From Myxococcota bacterium (lineage in GTDB: Bacteria > Myxococcota_A > UBA796 > JAFGLY01): a stretch of 64,000 bases of DNA. Under the pieces are notes generated by a model. That model was not told the origin of the DNA. It saw only the letters and a list, made by a program, of their open reading frames with translations, and ran no database searches. Positions 27,691-36,415 of this stretch are shown piece after piece; the first letter of the stretch is position 1, and each line of letters begins with the position of its first letter. Both the position numbers and the translations under genes were made by a program. The DNA is taken from assembly GCA_024276675.1 (NCBI GenBank), contig JAJRWT010000060.1:62001-126000 (forward strand). Direction: 5' to 3'.

Positions 27691-29079
27691 ATGTTTCCAA
27701 TATTGCTCGTGATTTCCACCACTCTTGCCGCATCTCTCGACAACCTGGAGGTGGGCGGCCTCTTCGGCACCCCAACCGCCACCGACTCCACCGCCCTGTG
27801 GTGGAACCCGGCAGGCCTGGCCTTCGGAGAAGGCGCGGGCTTCTACATCGAAGCGGCCCCCATGCTGGGTGGCGTGGATTTCCAACGCGACGACCCCTTC
27901 AACGGCGGGCAGGACATCATCAAGCTCTCGGGAGTGCTCCCCTTCCTGGGATTCTCCACGACCCTGGACCGACCCGGGCTCGGTCTCGGGGCAGCCATGG
28001 CCATACCCATAGCCAAGGGCGGAGTGGAACAGGATCCCCCGGGCTCTGCTTCCTATGCCATCCGTGATGCCATGATCTACTCCACGTACTGGATGCTGTA
28101 GGCCTCGTGGAGACCCGCTGACTTCGTCTCCGTGGGCGTGATGGGAGCGGCGGTCTACAGTGTATGGGACGTGGAACTGGACCTGGAGATCCTCACCGAC
28201 CTGGAAGACGAAATCCAGGCCATGGGCGAAGATCCGGGCTACGACGACTCCATGATCGAGGATCCAGACTACGGCACGACCCTGGATTTCGCGGCGCTGT
28301 CCCATCTGGGCTTCACGGGCAGCGCGGGCATCATGCTGCGGCCCATCCCGCAACTGGACCTGGGCTTGGTCTACATACACGGCGTCGACGTGGACACCTC
28401 CGGCAAGCTCAACCTGGCCTTCGGCTGTCCCCCCACATCCGACGCCCTTGGCCGCTTCGGCTCGGAGTCCTTCGGCCTGTGCAACTCGCGGATGACCGCG
28501 GACGCCTCGGTGGCATACCAACTGCCCGCCAGGATCAACGCTGGCCTGGCGCTGCGGCCCACTTCAAACCTGCGGCTCGAATTCATGGCCGGCTGGGTGG
28601 ACTGGAGCGCCTTCGACGACTTCCTCATCACCATCACGGGAGCCGAGGAATACAACGACCTCCCCAAGGAAGAGAGCGCTGACCTGGTCAACCAGACGCG
28701 CCGCTGGGCCAGGGCCAACCAGGACAGCTACTGGGGAGGCCTGGACCTCAAGCTGCGACCGGTGGACCGACTGCTCCTGGGCACTCGCGTGCTCCTGGAC
28801 AGCTCCGCCATCCCCGACGAGGCCCTCTCACCCAACAACTACGACGCCAACAACCTCATGCTGAGCCTGTTGGGTGCCTGGAAGGCATCGAGCCACGCAG
28901 AGCTGGGGCTGAGCCTGACCCAGCACTTCCTGGCTTCTCGCCAGGTGGACGACTCCGCCTTCCTGGTCACCCTGGACGATTCTTCCACGCCCGAGGACCG
29001 ATGGAACTACCCCCAGATGAACGGATCCTACCGGGGCTGGCTCACCCGCTGCGGGATCTCGCTGCATTACCGGCTTTGA
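27691..29079 (+). pseudogene. OmpP1/FadL-like outer-membrane protein, interrupted by in-frame TAG
   Basis: Two open frames in the same register (27691-28101 and on to 29079) join into one 462-codon gene if TAG at 28099-28101 (codon 137) is ignored. The sequence reads YSTYWML, TAG, ASWRPADFVSVGVMGAA across it with no loss of protein-like character. The N-terminus MFPILLVISTTLAA is a signal peptide. FadL-type features are TDSTALWWNPAGLAF and a C-terminal RGWLTRCGISLHYRL ending in an aromatic-rich strand, with alternating barrel strands between. Proteins of this type carry hydrophobic compounds across the outer membrane. A single C-to-T change from CAG would explain the stop, but this is inference. 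It follows the SRAP gene by about 106 bp. Confidence 0.8.
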
Positions 29080-29158
29080 TGCCTGCTGCAAGCTACTGGA
29101 GGGCCGCCGCGGGAACAGCAGGGCGTCGCTCGTGGTGTATTTCACCGGGCACGGGTGA

Positions 29159-30880
29159 CTACTGGAAAGACAACTCCACGTCCAGCAGGGTGTAGGTACC
29201 GCTTTCGTCGCGGCTGGCGGTGGCGCTGGTAATGCCCACACCCTCCAACGACGGAATATCGTAGCTCATGCCCCCGATGATGCCCAGGAGGGTGTCGATG
29301 GGGAGCATCTGCTCCACCAGGGCGGTGGTTGTCTCGTTGGAGGCTCCCCAGTCGGTGTCACGCACCATCATGGAGAGAGTGGGCTCTCCCAGGTCCATGG
29401 ACAGGGAGTTGTCCTGCACGGACAGCTCCACGTCCACGAAGGTGGCCACGGCCATCTCCAGAGATTCGCCCAGCTCTCCGCCAGGGGTTTCCAGGTCTAT
29501 CAACAGCTCGCCCACCTGGAGTTCCAGGGCGCCGGCGTCGTCCACGAGTACCGGCGGCAACTGGGGATCCATGGCCAGGCTGCCCTCTTCGGCGCTCACC
29601 ATGGTGAGCATCCAGGGTTCCAGGGAGCCGTCTTCGGTGGAGAGTTCCATGTTCAGCATCCCCCCCCTCCAGGCCTGGAACATGGCCAGGTTGAGCAGGT
29701 TGTCGGAGAGTGCAATCACCAGGGGGGCATCGTGGTTGAGTTCGGGATCCCCCTGCTGTGACACGAGGTACCCTTCCCAGGATCCCCCAGGCGAGTCCGG
29801 CATGGTCACCCGCAGATCAGCGACCATGAAGATGCCCTCGGAGTCGGTGTCCGCGGTGTCGAAGGAGAGGCTGAGCGTGAGCGTTTGCCCCAGGACATCC
29901 AGGTCGTAGGGCTCGGTGAGGCTGGCCAGCAATTCCTCCATCAGGGGGGGGACCTGTTCTTCAACCTGCTCCACCAGCAGGTCTTCCACGGTCTGGCGGA
30001 TGCTGTCCTGGAAGAGGTTGTCTTCGACCCAGCTCGGAAGCGCCGAGAGGTCGTAGGAGAAACCCTCCAGCTCCGCCGAGGCCGCGGCCACATCCAGCAC
30101 GAGCTGTCCATCAGCCGCGGCGATGTTGGTCACGACGGTGATGACGGCTCGGTCCACGGACATGGACACGTCCACGTCGAAATCCCAACCCACCACGTCG
30201 CACCAGGCCTGCATGTCGATGAACATGTCCGGTATGGCCACTTCCAGGGTGAGGTACCCCCCGGAACGGGGAGTGGCCACGATCTCGGGAGTGGCGAAGG
30301 CGATCTCGTCGATGTCGACGTACATGGTGATGGCATCCCAGCCCCAGATATCGTAGGAGTACTCGTAGACGGGGTTCATGGAAACGGCGGCATCGTTCAC
30401 AGTCTGCTGGTCCACGTACTCTGCGGCATAGTCCATGGCGGCGTCCAGTCCCGCCTGGTTCATACGCATGTGTATGGCACGATCCACCCACTGGTCCGGG
30501 TCGCCGAAGGTACCAGCGATCACCGACTGCCTGACGTAGTGCTCGGCGCCGGTTTCGTCTGTTCCAATGGCCTCCATCACCGTGATGCCCCGCGGGATGG
30601 TCACCGCGGCCTGGAACTCCCCTTCGCCGGGAACCTGGGCCTGGACCCCGTTGACCATGATGGCATCCAGGGCCTGGTAGCTTCCCGCAGCTTCGATCTG
30701 GCCTGAAGAGAGCCAGGTGGCGGCCTGGGGGTTGGAGAGAATGATGGATGGTTCTTCTTGCTGGGGAGCGAGGTCACTTTCGGAAGAACAGGCGGCAACG
30801 ACCGCCAACAGTACCAGGCTTGACGCTGATCTGGCGAACACGAGAAACCTCCGGACCGATGAGAAACAGACATGAAGCAT
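29159..30880 (-). CDS. Lipoprotein with TULIP (BPI/LBP)-like domains
   Basis: 573 aa from ATG 30880, giving a signal peptide with Arg-rich n-region and AVVAAC lipobox (Cys about 31); the frame extends upstream without a signal. A short Ig-like domain (PSIILSNPQAATWLSSGQIE) is followed by long amphipathic alpha/beta segments. WVEDNLFQDSIRQTVEDLLV and VIALSDNLLNLAMFQAWRGG resemble the two halves of BPI/LBP/CETP-type lipid-binding proteins, where the second motif begins the C-terminal barrel. TULIP proteins bind acyl chains in a groove, so a role in lipid or LPS movement or sensing at the envelope is a reasonable inference. It ends VELSFQ with TAG, and is divergent from the CHAT gene. Confidence 0.7.
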   Translation of the reverse strand: MLHVCFSSVRRFLVFARSASSLVLLAVVAACSSESDLAPQQEEPSIILSNPQAATWLSSGQIEAAGSYQALDAIMVNGVQAQVPGEGEFQAAVTIPRGITVMEAIGTDETGAEHYVRQSVIAGTFGDPDQWVDRAIHMRMNQAGLDAAMDYAAEYVDQQTVNDAAVSMNPVYEYSYDIWGWDAITMYVDIDEIAFATPEIVATPRSGGYLTLEVAIPDMFIDMQAWCDVVGWDFDVDVSMSVDRAVITVVTNIAAADGQLVLDVAAASAELEGFSYDLSALPSWVEDNLFQDSIRQTVEDLLVEQVEEQVPPLMEELLASLTEPYDLDVLGQTLTLSLSFDTADTDSEGIFMVADLRVTMPDSPGGSWEGYLVSQQGDPELNHDAPLVIALSDNLLNLAMFQAWRGGMLNMELSTEDGSLEPWMLTMVSAEEGSLAMDPQLPPVLVDDAGALELQVGELLIDLETPGGELGESLEMAVATFVDVELSVQDNSLSMDLGEPTLSMMVRDTDWGASNETTTALVEQMLPIDTLLGIIGGMSYDIPSLEGVGITSATASRDESGTYTLLDVELSFQ

Positions 30881-31061
30881 CAGATGAGAAGACAGACATA
30901 TTCCTGCCCATTCTACCCCGAATATCCCACCAGGGGCAAAGACAAGTTGGCATGCTTCCTCCAGACAACGCAACAGCCGCCACAGTGGGCCTCCGGAGGT
31001 TATTCCTGCACCGGCCTCCAATCCTGTCGACATCATCCTCCTGAAAACGGGAGCACCCAAC

Positions 31062-33950
31062 TTGCCTGCACGCCTCATCGTTCATGAAGAAGAAGGCCTG
31101 GTCCGCACACTGCTCCAGGAAGCCCCGGGTTCCCACCCCACCATTCTGCTGCCCCCCAGGCCCTTCCACCTCCCCATGGGCCCCCATGACCTGGAAGACC
31201 TGCGATGGTACATCGAAGACTATCCCCTTGCTCCGCGATACTTGCGGGACAAGCGCATGCCCGGGCCCGACGCCCGCTTGAAGACATGGGGGGAGGCCCT
31301 TTTCACCTCGCTGTTCGGCAACGAGCCGCCGGGCGACCTGCGGGAAACTCTGGCAAGGGAGCACACCGAGTTGTACCTGGTTTCGGGTGATGAGCGTTTC
31401 CGCGCCATGCCTTGGGAACTCCTCTGGCAACCGGATTGCAGCCGACCCCTGGCCCTGAACCCGGGAGGGCTGCTCCGCGCTCCCCGGGCCACATGCCCGG
31501 CACGTCCATGTCCCCGGGCCGACAGCCTGCGGGTTCTGGCCATCATGGCGCATCCCTCCGGGATGGGAGGCAATCCCTTCCACACCTGCACCAGGGAAGT
31601 CATGGACCGGCAGGACCTCCTGGGAGGCAGCCTCTCCGTCGATGTACTCGAGCGTCCCAGCTTCGATGCCCTGGACCAGAAGCTGCGCAAGGCCCGCCAA
31701 CAGGGTCGCCCCTACCACGTGCTGCACCTGGATGGTCAGGCCGTCTTCGGCTCCTTTGCGCCCATGCCCCACTCTGCCGAATCCCAGGGCTGGCACGACC
31801 AGGTCGTCATGGAAAACGACTCCCGGGACGACGCCCCGTGCAGCCCCGAAGCTCTGGCCGCCCTGATGAACCGCGACAGCCTGCCCCTGCTGATCCTCTC
31901 CACCTGTCGCGGAGGACCGGCCGAAGGCGCAGCTTCCTGGGAAGCCCTGGTCACCGACCGGCTGCTGGATTCAGGCTTGCCAGGGGTCCTGCTCATGAGC
32001 CACCGAGCCCATCCCACGGCTATGGCCGAGGCGATGATCACCCTCTACGACCGCCTCATCCGGGGAGATACACTCACAAGCGCCACGGCCTTCTCCCGTC
32101 TCCACCTGTTCGAGTCTTCCTCGCGGCCCGCCATCGACGCTCACATACGGCACATGGACTGGATGGTGCCCACCCTTCATGGGCAGGCTGAAATCTCTCT
32201 CGACATCCGACAGTCCTCAACAGGGTTCCGGCCTACCGTTCCACTGCACGACTCCCTCCGGAGCCGCAGGCTCCATGGCACGGAACCGCCGGACGCCTCC
32301 GATCCCCTGCGAAGCAGCCAGCCACGATTCCTGGGACGCCACTCCCAACTACTGGAATTGGACTGGGCCCTGGGTTCCAGGGGAGCCGTTCTGCTTCACG
32401 GAAAGCCCTGCATCGGGAAAACCGAGCTGGCGCTAAGACATGCTCGCATGATCCGCCAGACCACCAGCAGTCCCGAGTACTTCCTCTTCCATCGCTTCCA
32501 CTCCCTCGCTGCATCCAACACCATGGAAGCCGCCATCCAACACGCCGGCAGGACGGCCTTCGGGCCAGACTTCGCCTCCCTGCCGGAAGATCACAAGCTC
32601 CAATCCATGCTGGAGCTGCTGGAAAACCACCGGGTTCTCTGGATCCTGGACGACATCGACTCCCTGCCTCCCCTCTCGGGCAATACGGAATCCACGGGTG
32701 AACCCAGAAGAATGCTGGCGTCCATGTTGGAGGCCTTCCGGAATCTCCACGCTCCGAAGGGTCGGTTGATCCTCACGAGCACGGAGCCCGAACCCTGGTT
32801 GGGCCAGATATACCGCATGGAGCTGCAAGGCCTGGACCCCCGCAGTTGCCAGGAGTTGCTTGGACCGGGCCCAGGGACCGGACTTCTGCCATCCCATGGC
32901 GATGACGACCTGTTGAGCGGCAATCCGCTGGCCCTGCATCTGCACGCATGCACTCTTGGAAGACAACTGGGTGCACCCTCGGGAGGGGACCACCGGGTAT
33001 CTATTTCGCACGACACACCGGCAGTCCCCCGACAAAAACCTGGAAACAAGGCTCGCCTTCCCCAGGAACCGGACAAGTCCTCCATGCAGCTCCAGCGGGT
33101 GGTTCGCGCTGCATTCCAGTCCCTGAGCGATGACCATCAGCAGCTCCTGTGCTTCCTCACCCTCCTCTCCGACACCGTGGACCCCGGCGTCTTGGAGATC
33201 CTCTCCGGACTTGACGGCAATCCGCCCTGGGTGCGCAAGCTCTGTGCCATTCCCATCGCCGACTCGTTGCAGCAGCTCCGGGAGGCTGGGTTCCTCTCAC
33301 CCCTTTCTCCCGGGCTCTACACCATGTTGCCGCGTCTGTCCCGCCGGGTTCGTGCCCTCTGGAAGCTCCGCTCCGGCCCCTCCTTCCAGAACGAACAAGA
33401 GCAGGGAATGCTGGCGCTGGTGCGCGCCCACGCGGTGCTGGGCTCCTTCCTCTTCCAACGTCTGCAAAAACAGGAGTCCGCGGCGGCCGCCTTGACCCTC
33501 CTTTCGTTGGAATGGCTCAGCATGAGCCGCATGGCCGCCCATGCCATCAGCAGATCCTGGTTCGTAGAAGCCCAGTCCATACTCCAGGCACTGGACAACT
33601 TCTGGATGCAGAGCGGCGCATGGGCCGAAGCCGATACATGGATGCAACGGGCACGAAAAACCCTTGAAGCCGGCGATGGACCACCCCCTTCCAACACCGA
33701 GGCGGGCGACCTCTGGCTGTTCCTGGTGGGCGCCCAGACAGGCAGGCTCATGATCTCCGGGCAGACGGATGCAGCCAGGGAACAGTGCGCGATGGTCCTT
33801 GAGCTGTTGGAGACCGGCCCAGCTCGCGAAAACGCCAGCCGGCTTTCAGTCGTATACAAACAGCTCGCGTGGATCTCCCAACGACAGGGCCGCAAGGATG
33901 ACGCAGTCTCATGGCTGGAGAAGTCCCGGGCAGCTCTGCAAAAAGGCTGA
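31062..33950 (+). CDS. CHAT protease - NB-ARC-type NTPase - helical repeat (NLR-like) protein
   Basis: 962 aa starting at a TTG (31062; GGGAG 9 nt upstream). Residues 1-370 are a CHAT caspase-like protease: FRAMPWELLWQP, the catalytic His in PYHVLHLDGQ (His 222) and Cys in LLILSTCRGGP (Cys 282), then GVLLMSHRAHPTAMAEAMI. Residues about 420-650 are an NB-ARC/STAND NTPase with GKPCIGKTELA (P-loop, 447-457), VLWILDDID (Walker B, Asp 530/531), LILTSTEPEPW (sensor) and NPLALHLHA (GxP-like). The C-terminal third is helical, TPR-like. The plan matches bacterial NLR-like proteins, in which ligand binding by the repeat releases the protease. The usual second His/Gly of HFDGHG is replaced here (HLDGQA). 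Antiphage or programmed-death role is inferred only. Confidence 0.85.
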   Translation: MPARLIVHEEEGLVRTLLQEAPGSHPTILLPPRPFHLPMGPHDLEDLRWYIEDYPLAPRYLRDKRMPGPDARLKTWGEALFTSLFGNEPPGDLRETLAREHTELYLVSGDERFRAMPWELLWQPDCSRPLALNPGGLLRAPRATCPARPCPRADSLRVLAIMAHPSGMGGNPFHTCTREVMDRQDLLGGSLSVDVLERPSFDALDQKLRKARQQGRPYHVLHLDGQAVFGSFAPMPHSAESQGWHDQVVMENDSRDDAPCSPEALAALMNRDSLPLLILSTCRGGPAEGAASWEALVTDRLLDSGLPGVLLMSHRAHPTAMAEAMITLYDRLIRGDTLTSATAFSRLHLFESSSRPAIDAHIRHMDWMVPTLHGQAEISLDIRQSSTGFRPTVPLHDSLRSRRLHGTEPPDASDPLRSSQPRFLGRHSQLLELDWALGSRGAVLLHGKPCIGKTELALRHARMIRQTTSSPEYFLFHRFHSLAASNTMEAAIQHAGRTAFGPDFASLPEDHKLQSMLELLENHRVLWILDDIDSLPPLSGNTESTGEPRRMLASMLEAFRNLHAPKGRLILTSTEPEPWLGQIYRMELQGLDPRSCQELLGPGPGTGLLPSHGDDDLLSGNPLALHLHACTLGRQLGAPSGGDHRVSISHDTPAVPRQKPGNKARLPQEPDKSSMQLQRVVRAAFQSLSDDHQQLLCFLTLLSDTVDPGVLEILSGLDGNPPWVRKLCAIPIADSLQQLREAGFLSPLSPGLYTMLPRLSRRVRALWKLRSGPSFQNEQEQGMLALVRAHAVLGSFLFQRLQKQESAAAALTLLSLEWLSMSRMAAHAISRSWFVEAQSILQALDNFWMQSGAWAEADTWMQRARKTLEAGDGPPPSNTEAGDLWLFLVGAQTGRLMISGQTDAAREQCAMVLELLETGPARENASRLSVVYKQLAWISQRQGRKDDAVSWLEKSRAALQKG

Positions 33951-33981
33951 TGGACCAGGCCACACTGCCTAAGGATGGGCG

Positions 33982-35244
33982 TCAGATCAGAACCTTGACG
34001 TAGAAGGTTACCGCCAGGGCCGCCACCATCAACAATGTGCCGGCCACACCCAGGTAATACAGTACCACGTGAGGTCGGAGTTCCCGAGCCCGCACGTGCC
34101 GCGCAACGCAGAAAATATTGAGGCCGTAGATCAACGGGGCGATTGCCAGGCTGACCAGAGCCACCACGGTGACCAGGGTGACGGGGTTTCCCACCAACAC
34201 GAGCGTCAACGCGGCGCAGGAGGCCGAGAAGAGCACAAAGAAACGGTATGTTCTCCGCCGGGCCCGCTCTCCGGCCAGCGCCGGTATCAGGAGCGCGATC
34301 GCCTCTGAGAACGACCTGGAGAAACCATCGATCACCACGTACGAGGTGGAAAACATGGCGAAGAAGGCCGACAACATGAAGACGTGGTACATCCACGCGC
34401 CAAGGATGGAGGTATAGGCAAGGGAAATGGCCTGGGCGAACTCAACTCCCTTCAACTGGGCGCCCATTCCCCGCAGATGCACGGCCCCCATGCACACGAA
34501 CATGACCCCGGTGGCGAACGACAGCACGTAGCCGACGCGCATATCGGTCAATGCCAGCCGCAAATGCCCGACTCGGGAAGACATGACAGAGCTGTGCGGA
34601 TCTTCGCCCAGGTTGCGCAGTTTTTCCAGGGTCCAGAAAGAGTGCCACACGGAGACATCCAGCCCGGTGGGCATCCAGCCAAGGATGGCGGCCACCAGGA
34701 CCACCGATCCCGCGGGAAGAGCCGGCTCGAACAAGTGGGACACGTCCGACGGTGCCGGCATGATGGGAAGAAACGCCAACAACGTGGCCAACGCAAGAAC
34801 CGCCATCATCAGCTTGTTCAGGTGGTCCAGCCAGGCGAAGCCCCCCAGGAACAACAACAGCACCACCACCGCCACCAGCAGGACCGAGAGCAGCTCCATG
34901 GACGACAGGCCGCTCCAGGTATGGAGCACCGCTCCAGAGACACTCACCACGCCGGCCAGGACTCCCACGCCCTGGAGCACGGTACTCAACAGGAACAACG
35001 ACACCGCCCAACCCCGTGGACCGGGCAGCATGGCATAGCCCTGGAGAAGATTCCTGCCCGTGGCTGCCGCGTACCGGGGCCCCAACTCGAAAGCGGGATA
35101 CTTCAGAAGGTGTGCCACCAGGACCAACCACAGCAGATCAAAACCGAAGAGCGCCCCGGCCTGGGGACTCAGAACCAGGTGGGAAGCGCCAATGCTGGTG
35201 GCCGCCAACAGGATACCGGGACCAAGGCGGCGCCAGAGCTTCAT
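33982..35244 (-). CDS. Nramp-family-like membrane transporter
   Basis: 420 aa from ATG 35244 (GGGGGAG just upstream; the frame extends upstream without homology). About 11 membrane helices. The start MKLWRRLGPGILLAATSIGA, then SHLVLSPQAGALFGFDLLWL and LLKYPAFELGPRYAAATG, matches the bacterial Nramp (Mn/divalent metal transporter) superfamily. In classical MntH, helix 1 carries DPGN, which binds the metal; here the position reads TSIGASH. In helix 6 the MPH-like motif reads GWMPTGLDV. It therefore belongs to a divergent Nramp-related group whose substrate need not be Mn or Fe. It is convergent with the CHAT gene and divergent from the response regulator. Confidence 0.85.
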   Translation of the reverse strand: MKLWRRLGPGILLAATSIGASHLVLSPQAGALFGFDLLWLVLVAHLLKYPAFELGPRYAAATGRNLLQGYAMLPGPRGWAVSLFLLSTVLQGVGVLAGVVSVSGAVLHTWSGLSSMELLSVLLVAVVVLLLFLGGFAWLDHLNKLMMAVLALATLLAFLPIMPAPSDVSHLFEPALPAGSVVLVAAILGWMPTGLDVSVWHSFWTLEKLRNLGEDPHSSVMSSRVGHLRLALTDMRVGYVLSFATGVMFVCMGAVHLRGMGAQLKGVEFAQAISLAYTSILGAWMYHVFMLSAFFAMFSTSYVVIDGFSRSFSEAIALLIPALAGERARRRTYRFFVLFSASCAALTLVLVGNPVTLVTVVALVSLAIAPLIYGLNIFCVARHVRARELRPHVVLYYLGVAGTLLMVAALAVTFYVKVLI

Positions 35245-35467
35245 CGCTCCCCCCCCGTACTCTCGCCCCACAGGGGCATGGAGCAGGCCAGGTGGCCGGA
35301 CACCAGCGGAAGGCCCTCCAACAATACCTTGGTTATAGTACTTCGATATTGCACAATAGAGCCAAAGGCGGGAAGGGGGAAGACATGGCATGAAGTTTTC
35401 TGGTACACATGAATCAGGAAACACCCTGGCGGTGGTTCGGGGGGAGAGGAAGACCAGAGAGTAAATA

Positions 35468-35884
35468 ATGCCTACTGCACGAATCCTGGTAATGGACGAC
35501 GAACAGGCGATCCTGAACCTTGCGAGGGAATTCCTTCAAATGATGGGCCACCAGGTGGACACCGCCATCGAAGGAGCCGCCGCCGTCAGCAAGTACCGCG
35601 AAGCCATGAATGCGGGCCGGCCATTCGACCTGGTAATAATGGATCTCACCGTCCCCGAGGGCATGAACGGAGTGGACACAATGGCTCGGCTCCTGGAGAT
35701 GGATCCCGATGTGTCTGTCGTTGTTTCCAGCGGATACGCCGACGATCCGGTGATCTCCAACCTGTCCAGCTACGGGTTCCAGGGAGTAGTGCTCAAGCCA
35801 TGGCCCATGGATGAGCTGCGCTGCGTGGTGGAGGGAATAATCAAGCAGCGCGCCAAGACCCGGCCCAACAAGCAACGGGGTTGA
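35468..35884 (+). CDS. Single-domain response regulator (REC)
   Basis: 138 aa, a stand-alone receiver domain. Acidic pocket MDDE near residue 10, the phospho-acceptor Asp in LVIMDLTVP (about residue 58), the Thr/Ser switch in VVVSSGYADD and the Lys in GVVLKPWPM are all present. This set (GYADDP, LKPW) is typical of receivers paired with large hybrid histidine kinases; no kinase is adjacent. No output domain is attached, so it would signal by protein-protein contact. It ends with TGA. Confidence 0.93.
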   Translation: MPTARILVMDDEQAILNLAREFLQMMGHQVDTAIEGAAAVSKYREAMNAGRPFDLVIMDLTVPEGMNGVDTMARLLEMDPDVSVVVSSGYADDPVISNLSSYGFQGVVLKPWPMDELRCVVEGIIKQRAKTRPNKQRG

Positions 35885-36010
35885 TGATCTGCCGGTAACG
35901 GTCTGTTTCGGGTATACCCCAATGCGCCGTTGCAATACACGAGGGCATTCGGGAGAATCCGGTACATGCCTCACGATTGGAGTGGTGGGGTCCTGGCGAC
36001 CACTGCGACG

Positions 36011-36298
36011 CTATTTCATGTGGCCCTTGATCCACACCCAGCGGCGACCACGGCGCTCCCAGTGACCCGGCACCCAGTTGCCATGGCTGCCCTGCGCCCA
36101 GTGCCCAGGGGTCCAGACATACCTGCGACCTTCCCATCTCCAGTGGCCCTTGACCCAGAAGTAGTCTGGACCCGGTGGATTCCCATACTCTTCCACCTGG
36201 GGTTCTGGAGGAGTTGTCCTTGGATGACGCGGAGCGCATCCCCAGGAAAGGGTCGCGAGCAGCAGAGCCGCGAGCGCGGAGTGGAAAAGGCGGTTCAT
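36011..36298 (-). CDS. YXWXGXW-repeat lipoprotein
   Basis: 95 aa. The signal peptide ends in LSWGC (Cys about 21). The mature part is four W-G-H-W-type repeats (FWVKGHWRWEGRRYVW, TPGHWAQGSHGNWVPGHWER, RWVWIKGHMK), the YXWXGXW (PF12779) pattern of small surface lipoproteins. Function unknown; the repeats are probably cell-wall or envelope associated. It is about 120 bp downstream of the metallopeptidase gene on the same strand. Confidence 0.85.
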   Translation of the reverse strand: MNRLFHSALAALLLATLSWGCAPRHPRTTPPEPQVEEYGNPPGPDYFWVKGHWRWEGRRYVWTPGHWAQGSHGNWVPGHWERRGRRWVWIKGHMK

Positions 36299-36415
36299 GG
36301 GTACTCCTCCTTGGTTGTCACGTTCAGTGAAGGGTGAGCAGGCTCCTGCCCCGGGACAAGCATAGCGTAGCAGGTGCAGGCGTTCAAAGAAGACATGGTG
36401 ATGGCCCCGGCACCA

